From positions 4,644,024 through 4,708,023 of the forward strand of contig NC_037258.1 of assembly GCF_000002425.4 (NCBI RefSeq): a stretch of DNA of 64,000 nucleotides. Direction: 5' to 3'. A program made the translations under genes and the position numbers. The notes under the pieces were generated by a model. That model was not told where the DNA came from and made no database searches. It saw nothing but the letters and a program-made list of their open reading frames with translations. The number at the start of each line of letters is the position of its first letter. The first letter of the stretch is position 1. Below are positions 25,771-37,631 of this stretch, one piece after another. The DNA comes from Physcomitrium patens. Taxonomy: Eukaryota; Streptophyta; Bryopsida; Funariales; Funariaceae.

Positions 25771-27274
25771 TTGCATAAGAAGAAAGTCTTTGGTCCAATT
25801 ATAGACACTCTTATATCTCACCCTATGACATATAAGATGGTATTAAAAAGCAAGCGAGATGCTCAAGGTCAAATAAGCCACTATAAATCTTGTCTTGTTG
25901 CTCAAGGATTTACTCAACGATTTGGCATTGATTATGAATCCACATATTCTCTAGTCATGGATTCAATTACATTTTGATATATTATTGGAATGACAGTTCA
26001 TACCACCCTTGAAATGCATCTGATGGATGATGTAACTACATATCTATATGGTTCTCTTGATACAAATATTTATATGAAAGTCCTATTTGGCTTAAAAATA
26101 AGAACTACAAATGGACCCGCTGCAAGACAATATCATGATATTAAATTATGTAAGGCCTTGTATAGTTTAAAATAATTCAGATGCATGTGGTATCAACGTC
26201 TTCAAGATTATTTAATTACAACCAATATTATAAGTGATCCATTAATCCCTTGTTTGTTTATCAAACGAGATAAAACTAGTTTTGTGATCGTTGATATATA
26301 TGCTCATGATCTTAACCTTGTAGGTACTACATTTGCATGTGTTACAGCTACTAATCTACTTATATGTGAATTTGAGATGAAAATGCTAGGAAAAATAACT
26401 TTCTGCATTAGTCTTCAGATTATGCATCTAACAGATGATAGCATTTTTCTCTACCAACTAACGTATATTAGACAAATCTTGCAAAGATTTAATATGATTG
26501 ATGCTTATCCATTGTCCACATCAATGGTTGGACGTGGTCATGATGGTCATGATCCATACCGTCCATGCGAAGAGGAGGAGGAAAAATTGGGAGATCAATA
26601 TCCATACCTCGCACCGGTTGGAGCACTTTTGTATTTAGCTACATCTACAAGACTAGATATTGCATTTGTAGTTAGTGTTCTTGCAAGACATAATGCACGT
26701 CCAATACTACGACATTGGAATGGCATCAAACATTTATTACATTATTTAAAAGATACTGAAGACTTGGGATTATACTACATACAATCAGTAGATCCAAAAT
26801 TGGTTGGATATTGTGATGTAGGATATAAATCTGATACTGCAACATCTAAATCTCAAATATGATATGTATTTTTAAGACATGGAGCTGCAATATCATGGAA
26901 ATCAGTGAAACAAATAATAACTGCAACTTCATCCAACCATGCAGAAATTATTGCCTTACATGAAGCATCTCGAGAATGTATTTAGTTATGATTAATTGGT
27001 AAATTCATTCAAATAACCTGTGGATTTTCATAAAGATAATAGTACTTGTATTGCACAAATGCAAGTTGGTTTCATTAAAGGCGACAGGACAAAGCATATT
27101 GATCCAAAATATTTTAGTTATACCCATGACTTGATTACTGATCAATCACTTATAATTAAGAAAATTGAATCTACAAATAACCTTGCTGATTTCTTCACCA
27201 AAGCTCTCCCATTGTGCAACCATCGTCGACTTACTTATGGCATTGATATACAGCGACTTGCTTCTCTTGGATAA
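25771..27274 (+). pseudogene. Degenerate copia reverse transcriptase and RNase H
   Basis: RT blocks include YKSCLVAQGFTQRFGIDY, LCKALYSLK and a mutated active site (DIYAHDLNLVG). The connection domain reads PVGALLYLATSTRLDIAF. RNase H remains include SSNHAEIIALHEASREC and end NNLADFFTKALP near 27,200. Stops occur at about 25,977, 26,175 and 26,862, several looking like mutated Gln or Trp codons. Confidence 0.88.
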
Positions 27275-27484
27275 TAAAGCTAATGAGCTCTTTAAATAAT
27301 TAAAGAAAATGATGTTGTACTCTTTTTCTTTCATCTATGATTTTTTCCTTAAATACAATAAAGTTTTCCTAGATAAGATTTTAATGAGGCAACAATTATT
27401 GATCTTGCAAGATCACAGAAAAGTATAGATCATAATTTTATACAAATTTTATATTATGTAAATATTATGATGAGCGAAGAAGAG

Positions 27485-27757
27485 TGTTGAGATCATCAAA
27501 TGTAGCCAGTGCTCTCCATAATATTTACTATGAACTACAATAAATACCATAGCTACAATATTTAAAGTATAATAGAAAAGTATTATTTATCTTCTCCCCT
27601 TTTCTCTTCTTGTATACGAGACACACCCAGATCAATAGAATTTTCATGTGTGAAGCTCTCTCTCCTTAGAAACCCTCTTGTGTGTATGACTTACTACTAC
27701 TCTTATATGTGTGTATTACTAACTATTACTCTTGTGTCTTTCTAAACATTCTCAACA
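27485..27757 (+). repeat. 3' LTR of copia element
   Basis: 273 bp with the same ends as the 5' LTR. A purine-rich stretch (GATGAGCGAAGAAGAG) just upstream is the likely polypurine tract. Confidence 0.93.
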
Positions 27758-27762
27758 TCTTT

Positions 27763-30700
27763 TAACACAGTTGCACATTCCAAGAGTAAAATTTTACTTT
27801 TGACATATATTATCTATTTTCTTTTTTTGTAAAATTTTAAATTTAAATCACTTTTTAAACATTACCAAATGAGTTTAGACTTGATAGCAAAATACTAGAT
27901 GTTCAATTTTATCTACTATAAACATGTTAAAAGCTAATGTTTTTTTTTATTATTTTTATTTTTTATGAATCTAATAATAAAATTTATCAACTATCTTTTT
28001 AGTTTATAAATTCTTAGTTATAAAATAAAAGTATTATCTTGACACCATATATCTAGTGAAATAGATGTTCTATTTATAAGCATCTAAATCCTACTATTGA
28101 ATCATAGTCCAAAAAGTATATCATTGTAAAGAAACATCAACAAAATCACTACTCCATCACCTATGGAGAACATTGAACTTATCAAAGTTTACCAAAACAA
28201 AAGAACAAAAAAAACAAAGAAAAGCAAAGAAAGAGTTTAAAACAGTGGTCTATTCTAATATTTCTCTAAAAACAAAACAACCATCTCTAATAACATATGA
28301 GATATTTCTTAATTTGACTAAAACAAACTTGAACTTGATCAAACAACTCAATAAATAGTAGTAACAATTATTTTATTAAAACCCACATTCTTTGACAAGT
28401 TGACTATCTTCAAAAAAAAAACAACCATGAAGATCTATTACTAGATAAATTATTGATACTAAAATAAGATAATTGACAAAATTATACTACTTTCTATATT
28501 ATTTTGAATCAAAGAGGTGGAAGAAAAAATAAACCTTCACCAAAAATACTAAATTAAATTCTCTCATAGGTTGCAACTAGTAGTACTTCAATACTACCAT
28601 CTTCTAACTTTACAATCCTTCTACACATTACTAAACACCCTTTGGTACCTGTAACAACAATTATATCAATATAAACTATAAAGATGGCTACAAACTAAAA
28701 CAAGTTTTCTTTACGGCCTAGCTAATTTGGAAGAATATCCAATTATGAATTATAAAAGAAAAACAAATCACATAAAAATAAAATGATTTTGTCACACATA
28801 TAATTTTTTTATATGTTGATATTAGTATTTGTTATTGAACCTACAATATATCTTATAATAAAGAAAAAAAGTATAATATTTAAAAATAAAATATTTTTAA
28901 TAATATCTATAAAAGTATATTCAATTATAGCATCATATGGACAATCAAATACCTCAGAACAACATACAATGCTTCATATCATTGCAAGTATTATCTTTTC
29001 TACAAATAATTCAGATCAAAATAATGTATTTTTTCTAGTAAAATTAGAAATCTAAAATATTCTTCTAAAATATTTTAGATAATAGACAAATTATTTCATT
29101 CTCATTCTTAGTACAAAATCATCATTCTTTGAGGATCCAAACTTTAAGCATGAGTGCAGAGAAGTTGGAATGTATTTTCTGTAAATAAGTTGCTTAAGAA
29201 TTAGCAACATTGAAGATGATGCAACCTAGATAAAATACGCCTTCTTATTAGTCTTTCAATCAATTTTTATTTATTTTAAATTTTTATCTTAAATATGGAT
29301 TATTAAAATTTATAATAAAAATTAAAAAAACTAAAATATTAAATTGAAAATTTAATATAAACTATCAAAAATATTTTAACAACTAAAATATTAAATATTT
29401 TATTATATTTTTATTTTATAAAATAAAATATTTGTTGGATATTAAATTAAAATTTTATCAAAAATTTATTTAAAACCAAAAAATAAAAACATTTTTTAAT
29501 TTGTATTTGAGTCGGTCTAACAAAAAAAATTATTGTAACAAATTATGTTTTATTGATTTTAGAAAAATTTGTTTAAAATAATTATATTTACTTAAAATAG
29601 AAATATTAGGTATTTTTGAAATTTTAAAGAAACCCATTGAAGGACTTAAGACATTATCAATGAGAGTATTTCTAATGATAGTTTGAATCATCTTAGTCTA
29701 CATCATATTTCTAAACGTCTTATTAATTTGACAAATGTTAAAAGCACTTCTTTATAGCCAATTTGGCTTTTTAGAATTTATAATTACTTTATTTGATTCA
29801 TATATCTTTCTGAAGAATCAAAATAGTGGTGTTGAGATATATACTGAAGAAAAAATCATTATTTAAATCCTATTCTCAGGTATAAAAAAGAATTGAAAGA
29901 ATATATTACCGAAATCAAATTACCAAAATCAAATTACAATTTTTAACATCATGTTCAATATTCAACTTTCTTTTAAAATAATATATAATTTATCTAATTA
30001 TAGATCCTACCATTTCAAATACTTACATCCAACATTTAGATAAATCATGATTGAATAAAATTATAAATTTATAATATACACTTGTACATGAAGTTTTAGA
30101 CAATAAGAACTTTGAAATGAAATCAATATTTTTAATATTAACACACAATTTCTCCAAGCTAAATATATGGCCTGAAAAAGAAACATCATTGATTTGGCTA
30201 ATTGAGCACAAATAAATATTGAGAATTGTTAAATTGATCCAAGCATTTACTAAATTGATCCACCCATCATCATTGGTTGAGGATCTAACCATTTTTTTTA
30301 TTAATTTTCAACAAATGTAGATCTTGCAATAGAGAATGTTTTGACAATGGTTAGGATGAGTGGATCAATTTAGCAAATGCTTGAAATAATTTAACAATTT
30401 TCTAAATATTTGACATGAATAAAATTTTAAAATAAGTAATTGTAAATCATTTTTAAAAATAAATTCATAAAAATATTTAAAAATAAATCTTAAATAAAAA
30501 TAAAACGAATATTTCATATAGACTTGGGAATATTAACCAATCTATAAATTTTAGTTTATATGAATTTTAAATCAAACAAACTTTAAGAAACCATTAATCC
30601 AACCCTTAGATATCAAAAACATTGTTTCTACCAAGTATTGGAGCCTATTTATGAACTATTCTCCTTCCACCAAGGTAAGTCTTTCATCTCCTCTATTGGT

Positions 30701-30960
30701 TCCAAGCTTGTTTTAAAATATTGAGATGCAGAACCGTATATATATATATATATATATATATACATTAAATAGATCCAGATTTTTACCAAATTGACCTATC
30801 AATGATGAAGGATATGATAATTACAATGAATATGGTTGGTTTCATTGGTTTCCAATCCATTAGTGGAGAAATGAATCTAGGGATTTTTTTTTCTTTTTCT
30901 GTGATGGTCAAGATGGGTGGGTCTAATTAACGTTCCCATGTATGTATGTTTATATAGAAT
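27763..30960. other. AT-rich intergenic DNA
   Basis: Very AT-rich with no protein-like ORF. It contains the inverted repeat at 30.2-30.4 kb and a TA microsatellite at about 30,738-30,763. Much of it could be old transposon debris, but I recognise no domain. Confidence 0.6.
30211..30415. repeat. Imperfect inverted repeat able to fold into a long hairpin
   Basis: The left arm (about 30,211-30,293) and the reverse complement of the right arm (about 30,347-30,415) share TTGTTAAATT, AAGCATTT and CTAAATTGATCCAC. The left arm carries about 16 extra bases, and a loop of about 55 bases separates the arms. A decayed foldback/MITE element or a young MIRNA-like locus would both look like this. Confidence 0.7.
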
Positions 30961-30999
30961 TCCATTGAACCCATCAGTGCCTTCATTTTGTTGAATCTT

Positions 31000-32100
31000 T
31001 TTTTTATTGATTCACACAACCAGCAACCCACAACTCATAGTGAATCCAAGCACATGAGCTTAACTTTAGGAAGACCCTGTTCACACACACCCGAATTCTC
31101 CCCAACAGAATGGCTAAGCCGGCACCCGTCGGACTACGTCCTCCAGTTCCACCCGCAACTGTTGAATTCTGCACAACAGAAATCGGTGATGGTTGCTCTC
31201 TACGAAATTTCCTTTGATAAATGGGCACTCCTGGTGATAAAATCCTCACTAGGCCCCAATCGCTCTTAAACCCTAATCCCCTACATCGTAGCATCCTAGT
31301 AACTACTGTGACTGAATTCCACCCCAACGGAACACGCAACCCTTTCGTGTAAGAGCGCCGAACCCCACCGCTGTAGAGAGCATAGCGAATGGAGAGCGAG
31401 TTTGAGAAGCGCCTTTTTTTGTGGCGTGTTCTTCGTGTTGTTGAATTTGGGAGTTTCATTGAAATACACTTAGTTAATCATAAACATTAACATAAAGAGT
31501 GTAAACCTTGCGTCTAGGAACAACATAGCAGGCCAGGATCGAAGCAAGATACGTCCTGTAAGAGTGGGCCACAAGCAAAGGTCGTGGGAATAACATTAAA
31601 CAATGGCACAGATCTCAGATAGTGTCAGACTCCGAGTGAGGGAGAGGGAATTGAAGACGGCTGCCATGACCTGAGCAATGCCGTGCCGTGCCGTGCCGAT
31701 TTACAGGCGCAAATTCTCAAAACGTCGCAACAATCAATGAATGAATCTCGAGGGGGGTGGGGGGCTGTCGGGCTTCCTTCCTTCAGTCAGTCAGTCCCCT
31801 TGCGACCAATCCAGAGCGGGAGGGAGAGCAGGGCCCCACTTGGTAGGTTTGTGGCCACCGCTTTATTAGCTTCAAAGCAAAGCCTGTCACTTCGATTTTT
31901 ATGACCCCACGATGGGCGTCTGTCGGTAGGGTGGTCGGTACCTCCCATGCCACATCCCTCCCACTATGAGTCAGTACCGCTCTCTCTGTAGTTTACAGCT
32001 CTTGTTCGCACCTCGTTCCCCTTCACAGGGCACAGGTTCTATTGCAGGCTATCTCTCTCTCTCTCCTCTAACAATGGCTGCTCTACCTGTGGAGCATGGC
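31000..32100. promoter_or_regulatory. GC-richer island with telo-box and CT-rich leader
   Basis: GC-rich sequence in an AT-rich setting holds a telo-box AAACCCTAA (31,268-31,276), GTGCC repeats near 31,681 and a TC-rich tract (about 32,050-32,072) just before an ATG at 32,074 that reads MAALPVEHGR then stops. Open frames of 93 codons (plus) and 151 codons (minus, 31,004-31,459) overlap each other and match nothing I know. I read the island as a promoter or first-exon region, direction uncertain. Confidence 0.35.
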
Positions 32101-35100
32101 AGATGAAACATTAATGTAACTATAAGAACATGTTGTTTTATTTTGTTCCGTTTCATACAATGTCTTGCTTGGGAAACTGCATTTCTTTGTGCTTCAACTG
32201 CAGTATTCCAGGTTGTTGAAGCTCTCAGGTAGCTAGCCCATTGTCAACTATTTTCTCATTTCCAATCTCATTTTCTATAGGGTAGGGTATTTCCGCTAGG
32301 TTAGGGATCTTGTGTTGACCAATTCTAACATTTTGTGGTTCGAAATAGGTTGAGGGTCTAGAAGAAATAATGTTAGATTGTGAGCATTGTAAATAATTCA
32401 TTGTGTTCTAAATTGATATGCATGAAATGTCAAAAATCAATTTTGGCATTAGTGAAGTTGCACATTTGTGGAAATTAATTATGCATTGGCAAATTAGAGA
32501 ATTGTTGGAGTGGGATTGGAAGATGGAGGATGTGTGATATATTGTTTAGAGATTAGCAAAAACAAGGAAGAATGGTAGCAAAAATCCAACTCAAACATGG
32601 TGGATTGCTTACAACTGGATGTTTGAATTTATATTGCCTCATCCACACATTTACATTTATAGGTAGCACAAAATTAGGTGAATTTTGATAGCATGATTAG
32701 GTATTACCCATCACAATTTTGTAAAAGTTAGATTTTTGATTTTGTAACCCATTAGTTGTAATTAGATAGGCCAATATGTTGGAAATGGATCAAAGATAAT
32801 CTTTTGCTAAAATATTTATATAAATTCTATTTTTGGGCCAAATTATGTGAAAGTACTTGGAATCCTCTTGACTTCTATTTTCCTACATAGGGATATTTTC
32901 TATTTTTACACCTATTAGATGTATGCTGAAATGCTCAAGTTATTGGAAATGGGTTGTCTACCTTGATATGATACGATTAAAATGACAAAATTGATATCAA
33001 ACACCAAATCTTGATACAAGGCCACATTCTGAAGGCTATAGTAATCAAGCCTTGATTGACTTGAGACCAACAAAAGAATCCAAATTTGACCGAAATAATT
33101 CTTCTAAAGTCATAGCTTTCCATAAGTATATAATTTAGCTAAGCTTTGTCAAATCACCTTGAGGTCAAGGATCTTTTGTTTATTACTCAACTTCCAACAA
33201 GTGACTATATGTCATTGGTCCTACTTTCAATCCCCCCAAAAGAAGAAAGAATAATGTAAACAAAAAAGTAATCATAAAACTTGCTATAAGACAGAATGTT
33301 TTATTTATTTTCCTTTAAAATACATATTTTACAATCAATGAATGGAGGGAAGTTATTTTTTATTTTTTATTTATTTTTACTCGACAAAAGAAAGAAAGAA
33401 AGAAAGAAAGAAAAACTATGTAATTCAAATCTTTGTATTGTCACTTAGGGCAACATGACTGGAACTTGTGCACCATCCATAATTAGCAAGTTATGACCCA
33501 TTCAATTCAAAGCAATTTTTGGTATACTTTAACCTTCAAGCAAAAAGATCTTCAACAAAGACCTTGTTGAAAAATTCAATGAAGGAAAGGTGGCCTTTTC
33601 ATTGCATGTGCCTACATATGGACCTTCACAATACAAAAATTATTTGTCTTTCATAAAGTAGTTTGATCTTGTGACAAAAGTCATAAATACAATTTAATTT
33701 ATTCTTATGGAGTACAGAAGATTATGTTGGCACAAAATCCCAAGAATAATTTTTAAAAATCAAATTACCTTATTTGTATTCAAATATATAACAGCTTGTA
33801 TCTCGAATTTGACAATATATACACATTCGACATATTGTCTTATTTTACAGGGCACTACCACTTCCCTTTAAATCTAAACCCCACACAATCTAATTTATTT
33901 TTACAAACTGCAAATGATCTGTAGGTGATCCTCTCTTTCCACTATTTGTCTGATATTGAATTGAACTACTGCAACATTTTATTACTGCAACACATATTAG
34001 GAATGTGAAGTACAGTTAGTTAAATCAGACTTATTCACTATATATATATATATATATATTTGTTGTTCCAAACAATTGTCTAAAGACATGTTATATGCAC
34101 ACACACACACACAAAGTATTAATCTGAACATTGTTGTGATAAACATATTTTCCTACAACATTCAAGGAATGTCCTACTAACAAACCTTTGCTCGTGCATC
34201 CCCAAAGTCTTTATACATTCATCATAACTAAAAAACAAAGAAAGTAAAAGGATTAAACCCAACATACAAACATGTTGTTAGGTGCATATCCACAGTAGAG
34301 ATTCTCATTTTGAAGTGGAGGATTCAATCTGTTTTTAGACCAATTCCTCAACAAAACAAAAAGGAGCAACAGATTGGTGCATGAATGTGTGCCCCTCAGA
34401 GAATTTGAAGTAGCAAGGCTTTGGCATGCAATGAGTTAACTTGTGTGTGTGTGCCCCCACTTCCCCCTTTTTAATGGGGCATTGGACTGTGTGCCATTCA
34501 TATGGAAGAATATACCACATTTTGACATCAAATTGTTGAAACAATGACCCAACACGTTTGCCATGTTGCATGATACAAAGCATGTGCCAACTCTATCCCT
34601 CCCCTTCTTTATTTTTAAACTCATTGCAAGTGTTGAACTCTTTAATTAAATGAATTCAATGATCTGCTATGTGGGTGCTCCAGGTTGGTCCTTTAAATTG
34701 CTCAGCAGCCCTCTTTAAATGCAAATTTCAAAAAGCTTCCTTGCTATTGGGTTGAATTTTAATTAACTACAGTGGAAGATGGTAGAAGATATTTTCTTCA
34801 ATGTTTGAGCATTGGTACCAAGTTTTTTTTATATTTTACTTTTTACTTTAATGTGGGAGGAATATGAAATATATTTTACAATGTAGTGTTTTGATTCTTT
34901 GTTTCTCCCCCAAGCATAATTTGTATGACATGAAAGCAGATATTTTGCATGAATCAGTTCAAAGGAATGTTCTTTTTTCATTCGAATGTCCCCCACGATT
35001 CCCTCTTTCAAAAGGAATCATCATAAGTTTGTATATTTTCTATTACAAATATTTTATTTACACGAGTGTTGATTCATTAATACGTAACATGGTGGATTAT

Positions 35101-35300
35101 TTTAGATGCTTAATACTACATTAACAGAAGTTTACAATATCTGTTCCGATGTAACAAAATAAAACTGGCAGTTATCTGAATCAAGCATCTGTCCGAAAGG
35201 AAACCAATCAACGGTAAACCATGTAAACAGCTCAAAATGAAAGGTGCTCAGTGCCAAACATTCACAGTAGTAGAGTGAAACAATGTGAACTATTTGCTAT
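32101..35300. other. AT-rich intergenic DNA
   Basis: No coding signal. It holds a GAAA microsatellite near 33,386-33,411, a TA run near 34,041-34,060 and CA repeats near 34,099-34,114. A 25-nt segment at about 32,201-32,225, between an ACTGCAG acceptor and a GTAGCT donor, could be a small exon of a transcript from the 32-kb island. Confidence 0.5.
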
Positions 35301-35393
35301 GCAACAAATTACATTCGGAATGCACAATGTTGGATTAAGAAACAACGTAAACATGAATATTCGACTGCATGAACAAAATGAAACACCATAACC

Positions 35394-36014
35394 CTAACTC
35401 TGTGGGACACTAAGCTGTGAAGAGGTGAGCAAAGTCTGAGAATGGGAAAAATGAGAAGCAGAGTAGAATACAAGCTTTGGCTCATCGCCTTCAACACAGA
35501 AAGCACAACTGGTACTGCGAGCGAGCGAGAGAGAAAGAGGGAGTCTTAGGTTTGTTTGTGGGTCTGCCTCGAGGCTGGACTGTCCCTGAGCCTCTTCACT
35601 CCCATCACACTTGCCTGCATGTCCCTGGTCCTCTCTATGTGTTTTCCTCTGACGCTGCTCTGTGCCCAGCAGGAAGTGCTGCAGCGCCCTCCAGGTCAAG
35701 CTGGGCCCCAAGTCACAGTCCCAGTCCAGCCTCGGAGGTTGGGTCGAAGGAAGCTTGCGCGCTGGTGACGATGGCGGCATTCATCTCGGGGACAGTATTA
35801 CTCACGAAAACTTGCAACGTTCCTCTTGCTGCGACGACGATGAATCTGTGGAAACAGTTGCATTGGGTGTGGTGCGGAATGAGGGGGGAGGATTCATACC
35901 CGTCGAGGATGAGCTCGGTGAATGTGTCGCGCATGTCATGTCGAAGTGAAGACACGAAGTGGTTCTGGATTCGAATTCGCATCCCTTCACGAGGCTGGTC
36001 TCGACGTAATCCAG
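35394..36014 (-). CDS. Partial hypothetical gene, C-terminal exons
   Basis: The best reading has two exons, 36014-35806 and 35514-35394, split by an intron with a GTGAGT donor and an acceptor preceded by a long CT-rich tract. The phase fits (TC plus T). It would encode a Cys-containing segment (LVKGCEFESRTTSC), Ser-rich linkers and a terminal LTSSQLSVPQS before TAG. I recognise no family and find no start codon or confident upstream exon. The intervening sequence is itself GC-rich and open in another frame from an ATG at 35,982, so that alternative coding frame cannot be ruled out. Confidence 0.35.
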
Positions 36015-36109
36015 CTTGCGCAGATTTCCAGAATCAACAAAACCATATTGCGGTGTTGTTATTGTTGTTGTTGTTATATATATTAATTTTCCTGTTATTA
36101 CTGGAGTAA

Positions 36110-37220
36110 GAATTCTATCTGTTATGGTTTAGTGTATTTCCTTGAGAGGTAGGTGGATGTGGCCTCCCTAGCTTTCATGGAAGTAAGTTTTTTGTTTGTT
36201 TGTTTTTTTTTTTTTAAATTGTTTTTCAGGCTTCTGAAGCAAGTTTCCTTGAAAATTATCAAGAGAACTTGGACAGTGAAAACTAGGAAGCTTTTGAAAT
36301 GCTTTATGTAAATCTAGAAGAATATAGAAATTTTATAGAGGATCTAATAATCATTGTAAAAAAGCCACTAGTTTGTGTTTCTAAAGTTTTGAACACTTAA
36401 TTTGAGAAGTTAATTGTTGTGTTTATACAGAAGTTGTAAAACAATTATCACTGTATCATTTTCCATCGAATTCTTACAAAGTGAAATGATTTTGACCATA
36501 TATACACAGACACAAATCAGCCAGTCCTCATGGTCGAGCATTTGAAAAGAGAGATTTTAAACAAAAAATAAAATAAATAAATCAATAAATAAAATCGCAA
36601 ACTTGTTTTAGATATTTAATAAAATCAATATGCGAACTGTTCCTCAAAACTTGGTCAAATTAAAAAATTAAAAAAGAAACAACTTGAGAAGGATTAAATT
36701 GGAACGATAAATGTTAGTACAAAACCAAATCAAAGAATATTTTTTTTCTAGTAAGCAATACATTCTAAAGTCAGCACATCTTTTCTACTAAAATGCTTAG
36801 AAGGAGGACAAAGAAGTTAATCTTGCACACACATCACGACAAATTTCAACGCACCGAATGTCCACAACACAAACATCTAAATATCACAAATGTCCAGAAG
36901 AAAAAAGTTAAGGAATTCAAAGACACGAAAATTGTTGCAAAAAATGCAAATAGAACTGTGAAGCAAACACGAGCCACCTCGATCCCAAAACGAGTGCAAC
37001 ATCCAACCTTACTGTTTAAGTTTTGAATTATGAAGATCGAAAAGAATAGTCCAGCTTCGAAGAGGCGGGTAGAGATCGATGGGCGCGGGCGGGAGAGAGA
37101 AAAAGAAGCTTAGGGTGAAATCGCGGCAGATCCCGAAGGAACCACGCGGATGCTGGATGCGGTGGTGATTGTAGTTGCGAAGCCACAGCGGAATCGGTTG
37201 CGGCAGGCGCCGATTACATT
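36110..37220. other. Intergenic DNA and probable promoter of the decayed plus-strand gene
   Basis: AT-rich to about 37,030, then GC-rich for 190 bases up to the ATG at 37,221. An ATG at about 37,080 opens a short Lys/Arg-rich frame that stops before the main start, so it would be an upstream ORF if transcribed. Confidence 0.4.
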
Positions 37221-37593
37221 ATGGAGCTGGAGGAGCAGGCGGCAAGCAGCAACAGCAGCGAGGGGGCGGCATTTGAAGTGAGAGCGAAGGTGTTGAATTG
37301 GTTCATGTAGAGAACAACGAAGAGGGGTGAGGAGCGGACTTGTGAAGAAGAGTGATCGAGGAATGGATTTGGAAAGAATGTTATGGACGCTTCTCGGAGG
37401 GTGAATGGACCTGTGTCAGGTCCTGATGCTGGTCACGGGCGCTTTTCACCTGAAACACTGGCTATGAATGCAGGATGACGTGTCCTAGAATATAGATGGA
37501 GTTAGGAAATCTTTGCGGGGGACTTGGAATGAAATTCGGTTAATTATAGCTCCAATGGATGGCTGCTAAACTTGCGTTGAACTTTATTTATAC

Positions 37594-37631
<38 letters not shown>

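Larger units (their letters stand above)
21938..27757 (+). mobile_element. Complete but inactive Ty1/copia LTR retrotransposon
   Basis: Two 273-bp LTRs flank a copia-ordered internal region: Gag, zinc knuckle, pre-integrase/integrase, RT, RNase H. Each LTR begins TGTTGAGA and ends TCTCAACA. Flanking five-base duplications CCTTT (21,933-21,937) and TCTTT (27,758-27,762) differ by one C/T, consistent with an aged target-site duplication. The reading frame is broken by many stops. The zinc knuckle has lost its second Cys (CHKYGMIGHLAHAC) and the RT YVDD-type box reads YAHD, so the element cannot move on its own. Confidence 0.93.

Noticed and set aside
35960..36000. tRNA T-arm-like sequence (ATTCGAATCC)
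   Set aside because: There is no matching acceptor stem, D-arm or anticodon arm around it, and it lies inside a coding-like segment.
35477..36109. 210-codon plus-strand ORF
   Set aside because: It ends in a Leu run made by a GTT microsatellite, has no splice support, and overlaps the better-supported minus-strand exons. GC-rich composition keeps several frames open here.
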